Position numbers and translations under genes: made by a program. A stretch of 64,000 nucleotides of DNA, from the NCBI GenBank assembly GCA_947501615.1, contig CANMWK010000010.1, forward strand, positions 124,001 through 188,000, written 5' to 3'. This DNA comes from an uncultured Tenacibaculum sp. GTDB lineage: Bacteria; Bacteroidota; Bacteroidia; Flavobacteriales; Flavobacteriaceae. Shown here piece after piece: positions 10,088-18,600 of this stretch. Positions within the stretch are counted from its first letter, which is position 1. Every line of letters starts with the position of its first letter. The notes under the pieces are model-generated. The model searched no databases and was not told the origin of the DNA. It saw only the letters and a list, made by a program, of their open reading frames with translations.

Positions 10088-11212
10088 ATGGATACTATTA
10101 AATGTAAAGCTGCAATTGCGACAGGAGATGGAACGTTTAAAATTGAAGAAACTGAAATTCATGCTCCACAAGGAGATGAGGTATTGGTAAAGATAAAAGC
10201 AGCAGCGATATGCCATACCGATTACGATTCATTAACATGGGGAATGCCAATTGTAATGGGACACGAAGGAGCGGGAGTTGTAGAAGCTATTGGTGATGAA
10301 GTTACAAAAGTTAAAGTTGGTGATGAGGTAATTTTAAACTGGGCAACTCCAAAATATGATAGTTTTCAATCTCAAATAGGAAATCAACATATTTGTGAGT
10401 GTAATTCTCCAGTTTTAGCAAGTCATGCTGGGAAAATTTCAGGAGGACACCCAACTTTCGAATCAACTACGTGGAAAAATGAACCTATAGAACGTTCGTT
10501 CAATTTGGGTACATTTTCTGAATATGCATTAGTTAGATCATCAGGTGTAGTGAAGAAAAATTCTGTTAAAATGTCCATGGAAGCAGCTTCAACTATTGGT
10601 TGTGCAGTAATGACAGGTTGTGGGTCAGTATTCAATACTGCCAAATTAGAGTGGGGAAGTTCTGTGGTAGTTTTAGGAACTGGAGGAATAGGTTTAAATG
10701 TAGTGCAAGCTGCTAGAATTTCTGGAGCGGTAAAAATTATTGCTGTTGATATTAATGAACAACGTTTAGAAATGGCAAAACAATTCGGAGCTACAGATGT
10801 TATTTTAGCTGATAAAGAAGATAAAGGCTTACTAAAAGTAGCCGAAATTGTAAAAGGAATGACTAATGGAAGAGGATCAGATTATGCTTTTGAGTGTACT
10901 GCTGTTCCAGCTTTAGGTGTAGCTCCTTTAGCCATGATACGTAATGCGGGTACTGCAGTTCAGGTAAGTGGTATTGAAGAAGAAATTATGGTAGATATGC
11001 GTTTATTTGAATGGGATAAAATATATATCAATCCATTATATGGAGGTGCAAAACCAGATATCGATTTCCCAAAATTTGAAGCGCTCTACGATAAAGGCGA
11101 TTTAATGCTAGAAGAAATGATTACACGCACGTACAAATTAGAAGATCTTCAACAAGGATTTGATGATATGTTGGCTGGTAAAAATGCAAAAGGTGTTATC
11201 GTTTTTGATTAA
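10088..11212 (+). CDS. Zinc-dependent alcohol dehydrogenase (MDR family)
   Basis: A 374-aa medium-chain dehydrogenase. Catalytic zinc ligands are visible as Cys42 (AICHTD), His59 (MGHEGAG) and a cysteine in TIGCAVMTGC. The Rossmann motif is VVVLGTGGIGLNV. The usual structural-zinc lobe with four cysteines is degenerate: the segment after NWATPKYDSF has only two close cysteines (ICEC). It resembles class III/formaldehyde dehydrogenases overall, and sits directly after the P450 system, whose reaction releases formaldehyde; alcohol dehydrogenases are known companions of this locus in other marine flavobacteria. Whether the in vivo substrate is formaldehyde, a glutathione-type adduct or another alcohol/aldehyde is unknown. 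It starts 17 bases after the reductase. Confidence 0.87.
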   Translation: MDTIKCKAAIATGDGTFKIEETEIHAPQGDEVLVKIKAAAICHTDYDSLTWGMPIVMGHEGAGVVEAIGDEVTKVKVGDEVILNWATPKYDSFQSQIGNQHICECNSPVLASHAGKISGGHPTFESTTWKNEPIERSFNLGTFSEYALVRSSGVVKKNSVKMSMEAASTIGCAVMTGCGSVFNTAKLEWGSSVVVLGTGGIGLNVVQAARISGAVKIIAVDINEQRLEMAKQFGATDVILADKEDKGLLKVAEIVKGMTNGRGSDYAFECTAVPALGVAPLAMIRNAGTAVQVSGIEEEIMVDMRLFEWDKIYINPLYGGAKPDIDFPKFEALYDKGDLMLEEMITRTYKLEDLQQGFDDMLAGKNAKGVIVFD

Positions 11213-11255
11213 ATACGAATCTGAATTTGAGAATAAAAATTCAAAATGATTAAGA

Positions 11256-11300
11256 TTGTCAGTTCGAGTATCGACCTTAGGGAGATGTATCGAGAACTAT
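11256..11300. repeat. Possible flavobacterial intergenic palindromic repeat
   Basis: In the 174-base gap between the dehydrogenase and esterase genes, GTCAGTTCGAG and its imperfect mirror TCGAGAACT flank a 22-base centre. The TCAGTTCGAG...TCGAGAACT form resembles a dispersed repeat I recall from flavobacterial genomes. Only one copy is in this window, so repeat status is from memory. Confidence 0.35.
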
Positions 11301-11386
11301 TTGATAAGATCTCAGTATAATTTTCTTTCTTTAAGTCTGTAAATCAATTGACATGATTATTAAAAATTCAAAAAAGAATTATTAAT

Positions 11387-12187
11387 ATGATGGTATCACA
11401 ATTTAAGACTATAGAAGTTTCAAATCCTGAATTTGAATCGGATAATTTACGTTTTATCACGATAAAAACACCTAACCTCAAAGGTAGAGGAGATATTTGT
11501 GTATATGTTCCTAGTGTTAAATTACAGCCAAATACACCATTAGTTGTTTTGTTGCATGGTGTTTATGGGAGTGCTTGGATTTGGTCGCAAAAAGCAGGAG
11601 TACATCGTACAGCTGAACGAATGATTTCTGAAGAGCAAATTAAACCTACGGTAATTGCCATGCCTTCTGATGGACTCTGGGGTGATGGTTCTGCCTATTT
11701 ACCACATAATAGCTTTAATTTTGAAAAATGGATTGCTGAAGATGTGATTACAGCTATCAGAGAAGTTGTTGTAGAGGTTACAGAAGACTCTAAAATATTT
11801 ATAGGAGGGTTGTCTATGGGAGGTTACGGTGCGTTACGAATTGGAGCTAAATATCCAAAAATATTTTCAGGTTTTTCAGGGCATAGTTCAATAACAGATT
11901 TGCCTCAGATGGAATTATTTGTAGAAGAAAATCTAGAAAATTATAGGCAAAATAGAGGTGAAGAAGAGTCAGTTTTTGAAATTATTAAAGAAAATAGAGA
12001 GAAAATTGCTCCTTTTCGATTTGATTGTGGAGAAAACGATGAGTTAATTGCTCATAATAGAAAACTACATGAACAGCTATTAAGTGCAAATATCACTCAC
12101 ATCTATGAAGAGTTTGAAGGTAAACATGAATGGCCGTATTGGGAAGAGCATATACAAGATAGTTTATTATTTTTTGATAAGTTTTAG
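11387..12187 (+). CDS. Alpha/beta hydrolase, esterase-D-like
   Basis: A 266-aa serine hydrolase of the putative esterase family that includes S-formylglutathione hydrolase. The nucleophile elbow is GLSMGG, preceded by the oxyanion region LLHGVYGSAW. The late GKHEWPYWEEH contains the likely catalytic His. It has no signal peptide, so it is cytoplasmic. S-formylglutathione hydrolases complete formaldehyde oxidation, and this gene follows the dehydrogenase in the same direction, so a role in clearing formaldehyde made by the P450 is an attractive inference. It could also be a sugar-ester esterase. The 174-base gap upstream suggests a separate promoter or a processed spacer. Confidence 0.8.
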   Translation: MMVSQFKTIEVSNPEFESDNLRFITIKTPNLKGRGDICVYVPSVKLQPNTPLVVLLHGVYGSAWIWSQKAGVHRTAERMISEEQIKPTVIAMPSDGLWGDGSAYLPHNSFNFEKWIAEDVITAIREVVVEVTEDSKIFIGGLSMGGYGALRIGAKYPKIFSGFSGHSSITDLPQMELFVEENLENYRQNRGEEESVFEIIKENREKIAPFRFDCGENDELIAHNRKLHEQLLSANITHIYEEFEGKHEWPYWEEHIQDSLLFFDKF

Positions 12188-12207
12188 AGTGTTATTGTAA
12201 CCTAATT

Positions 12208-12375
12208 AATTCAACGGAAAGTTAGAGATTATTTGAATATCAAATTCTGAAGTAATTTCTTCCATCAGATCATCAATTTCAGTCTGATGAATACTTTTAT
12301 AAGGTACTATTTTTAGTGTTTGTTGCCTTTTTAATATTAAGGCTATAACCAAGGTTTTAATCTCTTCATATTTCT
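12208..12375 (-). pseudogene. Remnant of a small gene, perhaps GNAT acetyltransferase N-terminus
   Basis: On the minus strand a frame of about 55 codons with coding-like residues (including QQTLKIVPYKSIHQTEID and MEEITSEFDIQI) ends in a stop at 12208. It has a stop immediately upstream and no proper ATG. The pattern is reminiscent of the first strand and helix of GNAT acetyltransferases, but the rest of the fold is missing. I read it as a decayed fragment; chance similarity is possible. Confidence 0.25.
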
Positions 12376-12400
12376 ATCAAGGAGTGTGAAGATTCCAATT

Positions 12401-12434
12401 AACTACCTTGTATGCTTTTTGCATCAAGGTAGTT
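12401..12434. terminator. Bidirectional hairpin between convergent genes
   Basis: AACTACCTTG and CAAGGTAGTT form a perfect 10-bp stem around a loop that itself contains ATGC/GCA pairing. It lies between the convergent esterase and HExxH genes. The T-run after the stem is weak on either strand. Confidence 0.6.
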
Positions 12435-12454
12435 TATCTAATAGTTCATTTATG

Positions 12455-14113
12455 TTATTTTTTTATAATTTCTATATTTCCATTTTTAGTTTTAATTAAT
12501 TTCCAATTGGGGTTTAATTGTATCGTATAAAACTCACCAATAATTTTTCTTTCATTTACTTCAATAGGTAAAGGAAATACAAAATAATTTGAACCTCCTT
12601 TTTCATAACTTAATATTCCAGCGTTGCCCAGTGTGTCTTTCTGTTTATGAATAAAAAAATCACCAAAATTTTTCCCATTTGATCTATCTTTTCCTTTAAT
12701 ACTTGAATATACAATTCCTTTTTCTTTTAACACAATTGTGCCATTCATATTATATGTTTTGGTATACTTATTAAAATCTGTAATAGGAACTTTTAATGTT
12801 GGTTTATTAATAAGTAGTTCTGTGTAATATTCAACAAGCTTTTTTTGTTCTTCTTCGCGTTTTCTCTCTTCTTTATGTATTGATAAAAAGTTGTTTCTTA
12901 ATTTGGCTTGATTAAAATACTTTTCAGTTACATGAAGTTTTGAATTTAGAATCTTATTTTCATAAATGTTTGCAAAATTATAAATTTTGTCTAAGCCGTT
13001 TTTCCAGTTAATCTTAAAATAATCAAAGATTAAACCATAAGCAGGTCCTGTAGCATAAGCAAAAGGTCTTGTGTAGGTTTTTGCTTGTTCTCGTTCGTTA
13101 ATTTCGCGAATAGCTTTTTTAGTTTTGTTCTTATAGGAAGAAAGTTTAAAACCTGTATAATTAGCTAACCCTTCTAGTGTTTCTAGTTCTAACTCATCAT
13201 TTAGATATTGTGAGTATAGTTGTTGTCGTTTTTTTCTGAAAAGAACTGCATCTTTAAGATATTTTTTAACTTCTTCTGGGGTGCTTTTATGAATTGCAGT
13301 TAATGTATTAGTTAAAGCCTTATATTCTAATCGTAATAAAATTCTTGCAGTTGTCTCATCTAAATAATCGATAGAATTGCCATTTAATTTTTTGAACTTA
13401 TGATGCAATAAATGAAACAATTCATGAATTATAGTAGAACTATTATCATGTAAATAATTAAATAGTACCGTAGCGTATTCTTTGCCTTTATATTTTTGTG
13501 TAGTATTAACAAAAACTAGTGTATTGTCTTCCATAACTTTATAGTAAAGCGTATCATTGTCTGATTTTACATTAGGAATCTTCACAAGACTATATATGTT
13601 TTTTTCAAAATCGATAACTAATAAACTATCATTCCAAATTTGATGTCCCCAAAGTTTACCGTTATCCGCCTTTAATAAAGCTTTAGCTTCAAGCAGTTTA
13701 TTCTGTATAAGAATCCTATTTCTAGCAGGTAGCGTTTTTTTATTATGAGTTATTTTAGAAAGTATTTGTTGAAACTCTTTTTTGTTTTTCCATACATTAA
13801 AAGGTTGTTGTATAATTTTTTCAGTTTCTGAATACAATCTTTCATTAGCAAGATAATTCAGAATTCTAAAAGTTTGTTTTTCATCGTTATTCTTAGTAAA
13901 AATATTTGCACCCATCAATAAAGCATGATTGGGTAACTTTTCAATTCCATTAGCTAATTCAATCACTTTTGTGAACTCTACAACCGATTTTTGATAGTTT
14001 TTTGTGTCATAATTAGCAATTGCAGAAGTATAGATCGTATTAATGTCAGTCTTTTGAGCAAAAGAGACTTGAAAGTACATGAGAAAAAGGAATAAGGAAT
14101 ATAATTTGTTCAT
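12455..14113 (-). CDS. Secreted protein with HExxH metallopeptidase motif
   Basis: A 552-aa protein with a signal peptide (YSLFLFLMYFQVSFAQ). Residues about 25-110 look like TPR-type helical repeats. A zincin motif HELFH (residues 230-234) lies in a helix (STIIHELFHLLHHKF), with a downstream DETTA stretch that could give the third ligand (Glu), as in gluzincins. The remaining C-terminal 150 residues are beta-rich and of unknown family. It may be a periplasmic or surface protease. It is 60 bases downstream of the LuxR-type regulator and on the same strand, so the two may be co-expressed. I do not recognise a named family. Confidence 0.6.
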   Translation of the reverse strand: MNKLYSLFLFLMYFQVSFAQKTDINTIYTSAIANYDTKNYQKSVVEFTKVIELANGIEKLPNHALLMGANIFTKNNDEKQTFRILNYLANERLYSETEKIIQQPFNVWKNKKEFQQILSKITHNKKTLPARNRILIQNKLLEAKALLKADNGKLWGHQIWNDSLLVIDFEKNIYSLVKIPNVKSDNDTLYYKVMEDNTLVFVNTTQKYKGKEYATVLFNYLHDNSSTIIHELFHLLHHKFKKLNGNSIDYLDETTARILLRLEYKALTNTLTAIHKSTPEEVKKYLKDAVLFRKKRQQLYSQYLNDELELETLEGLANYTGFKLSSYKNKTKKAIREINEREQAKTYTRPFAYATGPAYGLIFDYFKINWKNGLDKIYNFANIYENKILNSKLHVTEKYFNQAKLRNNFLSIHKEERKREEEQKKLVEYYTELLINKPTLKVPITDFNKYTKTYNMNGTIVLKEKGIVYSSIKGKDRSNGKNFGDFFIHKQKDTLGNAGILSYEKGGSNYFVFPLPIEVNERKIIGEFYTIQLNPNWKLIKTKNGNIEIIKK

Positions 14114-14173
14114 TTCTAATTTTTTTTAAATTCAGAAACAAAACTAAATTCCATGATAGCTGTAGCTCTATTT

Positions 14174-15247
14174 TTATAGGTTGATTTTGGTACTAGTACC
14201 GAGATGAATTTTAATTTTTCTTATAAATTCTTTTCTTTCATTAACCTCAAGTTTATTGTATAGATTTCTGATATGAGTTTTTACCGTGCTTAACGAAATG
14301 AATAAGATTTCAGCAATTTCTTTATTTGTTTTATGTTCACAAATAAGTTTTGCTATTTTTTCTTCTTGATTGGTTAGATTTAAATTTTGAGTGCTATTAT
14401 CTTTAGGGAGTAGTTTTTTTAGTTTTCTGAATAAAAAGAAGGATAATGTAAGTGATACGACTAAAAGTGTTACTAGTATGTAGTTAATTATTTTATGTTG
14501 TTTATATTTTCGTAAAATGATAAGATTAGTAATTTTAGATAGCTCTTCTTTGTATTGAAGATAATACGACTTTTGCGAATAATCGTTTTGTAATGATGTT
14601 AATAGACGATTATAAAAATCTGGATTTCTTATAAAATCTTTCTCTATATTAAAATTGTTTTTTTTGATGGTAGAAAAAGCTAAAAGTTTGACTAGTGATG
14701 CTTGAATAGAGTCGTTACTAAAATGTTTGGTTTTTTCAGAAAAATCAGTTGTAATTTGTTGTTTTACTTCTTTGTTTTTTATGTGAGTAACTCCTTTTTT
14801 TAATTGCTTTACAAAAGATTTTAGTTTATACCATTCTTGATCCGCAGTATTTGTGTTTTGAGAGTTGCTAAACCAATGTTTTTTAGATTTTTTAAAAAAT
14901 ATAGTATCGGTGTTTGAGAAAATAAAATTATGGAAATTACTCTTTTCTGGCTCCTGAACAAATTGAAAACCTTTGTTATCTGTAGTATTACAGTGTATTC
15001 TATATATTTTATTTTTTTGAGAAAGTAATTGTCCTTGAAACTTGAAGTGTCCAAGACTGTCTGTTTTTGTAGAAAATAAGACTTGATTGCCAGAAATTAA
15101 AAATTCTTCATCATATCGTATTAAACTGATGTAAACCGTGCTGTTTTTTTTTTCTTCAACATATCCAGAGATTAAGTATTGTCCATGACTTTTGAGAAAA
15201 GTCAAAAAAGATAAAATAATCAGTGCTGTAGTTTTGTTTTTTAACAT
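14174..15247 (-). CDS. Membrane-anchored LuxR-type regulator with periplasmic sensor
   Basis: A 357-aa protein with an N-terminal signal peptide (TTALIILSFLTFLKSHGQ), a periplasmic domain to about residue 250, one transmembrane helix (IINYILVTLLVVSLTLSFFLF), and a cytoplasmic C-terminal LuxR helix-turn-helix (LTNQEEKIAKLICEHKTNKEIAE, then LSTVKTHIRNLYNKL). This makes it a one-component sensor that reads an envelope signal and binds DNA from the membrane, a form common in Bacteroidota. It is divergent from the giant surface/toxin gene set (423-base spacer), so it may control that set as well as the HExxH gene downstream. The ligand is unknown. Confidence 0.85.
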   Translation of the reverse strand: MLKNKTTALIILSFLTFLKSHGQYLISGYVEEKKNSTVYISLIRYDEEFLISGNQVLFSTKTDSLGHFKFQGQLLSQKNKIYRIHCNTTDNKGFQFVQEPEKSNFHNFIFSNTDTIFFKKSKKHWFSNSQNTNTADQEWYKLKSFVKQLKKGVTHIKNKEVKQQITTDFSEKTKHFSNDSIQASLVKLLAFSTIKKNNFNIEKDFIRNPDFYNRLLTSLQNDYSQKSYYLQYKEELSKITNLIILRKYKQHKIINYILVTLLVVSLTLSFFLFRKLKKLLPKDNSTQNLNLTNQEEKIAKLICEHKTNKEIAEILFISLSTVKTHIRNLYNKLEVNERKEFIRKIKIHLGTSTKINL

Positions 15248-15670
15248 TTTAAATATATGATGCTAAATATTTTTATAATGTGACAAATAGTATAGCGAAA
15301 AATAAGTTTTTAAATTGTAATTATACTGATTTTGTATTGTAGTCTATAAACTTTTTAATTATTCTTTTTCGAATTTCAATTTTTCATTACAAAGAATCAT
15401 GAGATTTTCTGTATTTCTTGAGTTAGTTTTTTTCTTTGGAGATATTTTTAAATTCAAGAAAAAGTGCTCTTTCCCAATTAAATTAAAAGCCAAAGTAAAG
15501 AGTTAGAAGAGAATAATATTCTTTTAACTTTTAATTTAAATACAAAGATATTATGTAGATGTTTTTCAATTGTTAAGATTGTTTTTTTATTAAAAATAAA
15601 GTAATACATTTGCACCTGTTTTGTGAAAACTTTAACAAAGAGAAAAGAAAATTTAATCCCTTAAAAATAT
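15248..15670. other. Divergent intergenic region upstream of the surface/toxin gene set
   Basis: This 423-base AT-rich spacer separates the LuxR gene from the 1561-aa gene. A gapped inverted repeat lies around 15494-15535 (AGTTAGAAGAGAAT with ATTCTTTTAACT). A promoter-like box is at 15605. I found no short ORF with coding character. Confidence 0.6.
15579..15612 (+). promoter_or_regulatory. Predicted Bacteroidota promoter for the surface/toxin gene set
   Basis: TTG at 15579-15581 and TACATTTG at 15605-15612 are 23 bases apart. This fits the flavobacterial consensus TTG-N17-23-TAnnTTTG. Transcription would start near 15619, leaving a leader of about 50 bases before ATG 15671. Confidence 0.5.
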
Positions 15671-18600
15671 ATGAAAAGAAAATTACCTTTAATTTTTTTA
15701 GCATTCTTTTTTGTACGTCTAGTTGTATTTTCATTCAATACAAATCCTACAAGTGAAAAAGACAGTCTGGCTTTAGGAAAACAGACTAAAGCTTCTTCAA
15801 AAAAAATAGCAAAGACTAAGCTATTTCGTAATTTTTCTTCATTAGGTAATTTTGATGTAAAAGAAGTAACACCTGCAATTCAAGAAAGGTTTACTCAAGA
15901 AGGTTATCAATTTAATAGTGCGGACTCTTTAGAAAATAAGAGATGGTATGATATGGGGATGAATACCTTTAGTACAGTAGAAAAAACAAATAATTATATA
16001 GATGTTTTAACTAAAGATGGTTTAGCGCAATTACCAGTAGCCATAAAACCTGTAAGTATTAGTAATGTTAAATATACTGTAGGTATAGCGAAAGCTGTTT
16101 TTAAACCAGCTTTTACAGAATTGACAGTGTTTTTAAAAGTTGAGTTGCCAAATACCAACGAAAAAAGAGGGAAACAAGAGCTAATTTTAGGAGCTTCGAA
16201 TGTAAAGTTATCACACGAAGGAGGAATTGTAGGTGATGCAAAATTACATTTAATATCTCAATTTACGGTCAATTTTAATAAAGGTTCAGTTCTATTAACA
16301 CTAAAAGGAAGTTTTGAGAAACCTGGTACTTATGCCATTATAGATTGTTCTGGGTTTAAAGAAATGGGTTTGGATGCTAATATCAAATTCACAGATGGTT
16401 TATTGTTTCCTGTTGATAAGAATGGTAAAAAGAAGATAGGTTATGTTGAGGCTGATTTTAAAACATCTATTTCTGATTGGAATGATATGGTGGTTAACAT
16501 ATCACTGCCTCAGTTTGGAATCAAAGGTTTAGAAGGTACTACATTTCAGTTAAATACAGCGGTTTTTGATTTTAGTGATTTAAGAAATGATGAAGCTACA
16601 CCGGCAAGTTATATCAACAAATATTATGCTGATGCTCCTAATTTATGGCGAGGAGTTTATGTGAAATCGTTAAAAGTTATTCTACCACCAGAGTTTAAAA
16701 TAAAAGGAGGAGGCCCCGATAGAATAGGTTTTGGTGCTACTGATTTAATTATCGACAGTCAGGGGGTTACAGGGAAGTTTATAGGTGAAAACATTCTAAG
16801 CTTAGAAGAAGGAGATGCTTCTGGGTGGGATTTTTCTCTGGATTACTTTATGTTAGATATTGAAACCAATAATTTGAAGTCTGGAGAATTTAAAGGGAAA
16901 TTGGTGTTACCAGTATCGCAATTGGATAGTTTAAAGTATCATGCGGTTTTTCAACCAGGAGAGTATAAGCTAAAAGTAGAAACGGAGAAAGATATTGATT
17001 TTGACCTCTGGGATGCTGCTGACGTTCATTTAACTAAAGATTCTTATATAGAAATGCTTGTTAAAGATGGAGCTTTTAGACCAAAAGCATCCTTGAATGG
17101 ATCTGTTACAATAAGAACAGCACCTGGAAAAAAAGATCCCAATAAACCAAAAAAAGATAAAAGCAAAAGTCCAATTAGTTTTGAAGGAATTGAGTTTCAA
17201 AAGTTAGTGTTACAAACTGAGTCCCCAATGTTTTCCGTAAAATATTTTGGAACAAAGGGCGATTTAGGGATGGCCGGTTTCCCCGTCACAATACATAAAA
17301 TAGCATTAGAGGCTCCCTCTGATAATCAAGCGAATTTAATTATCGATTTATCAGTGAATTTAACTTCAGAAGGCGATGGCGGTAATGGAGGCGCCAGTAA
17401 GTTAGTTATTAAAGCAAAACAGAAGGATAGAAAATGGAAATTTGATGGTGTAACCTTAGAAAAGTTATCTATCGAAATGGATGTTGCCGGAACTGAGTTA
17501 CGAGGAGCGATTTTTATTTTTGATGATGATCCAACATATGGTACTGGGTTTGCTGGGGCTGTAGGTGCTACTTTTAATAAAGGTTTAGAAGGTTTTAAAA
17601 TTGATGTAAAAGCCTTGTTTGGAAAAACAGAAACATTCCGATATTGGTTTGCAGATGGACAAGTAACATTGCCACAAGGGATTCCAATATTTACTGGTTT
17701 TTCATTAAATAATTTTGGTGGAGGTTTATACAATAGAATGCGAATGGTGAACCGAAGGAAAGGAAATGATAAGAAAGCAAAAGAGAATGACGCATTTAAT
17801 GATATAGGAGCTTCTACATCTGGAGTTGTTTACGAACCCTATAAAGATAATGCATTTGGCTTAAAAGCTTCTGTAGGAATTGTTGCAGAAGGGTCTGAAG
17901 ATTTATTTCATGCTACCGTAGAATTTGGAATGGCTTTTAATAGAAGAGGTGGATTACAAGAAGTTTATTTAAAAGGTAAAGCTGAATTGGTATGTCCTTT
18001 ACCAGATGATTTTCCAGATCAGGTTATGTCGAAGTTAGATGACATTTCAGAAGGAAAAGAAAACCCATATTTACCAGCACAAGAAACCAAAGCAGCTATG
18101 GCTGCTAACCTATATATAGGCTTTGATTTTGTAAATGATATTTTTCAAACTACCGCAGAAGTTTATATTAATTTAGGAATAGTAAGGGGAGTAGGTAATT
18201 ATGGAAGAGCAGGTTGGTTAGATCTTTATATTGCTCCAGACGAATGGCATTTATTAATTGGTACACCAAAAGATAGAATAGGAATTACAATAGATCTTGT
18301 GATTTTAGAGATGGAAATGGGAGCCTATTTTATGACAGGAGATAATTTACCTGGAAGCCCACCACCACCTCCAATAGTTGCAGATATCTTAGGTTTAGAT
18401 ATTGCAGATTTAGATTATATGAGAGATCTAAATAAGTTAGAGTCTGGAAAAGGCTTAGCATTTGGTGCGAACTTGAGTGTAACTACGGGAGATTTAACGT
18501 TCTTGATATTTTATGCAAAGTTTGAAGCCGGTGTAGGGTTTGATATTATGGTTAAAGATTATGGGGATGCACATTGTAAAGGATCATCAGAACCAATAGG

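Noticed and set aside
17326..17733. Minus-strand ORF of 135 codons within the 1561-aa gene
   Set aside because: Shadow frame; the plus-strand frame is continuous and has a signal peptide.
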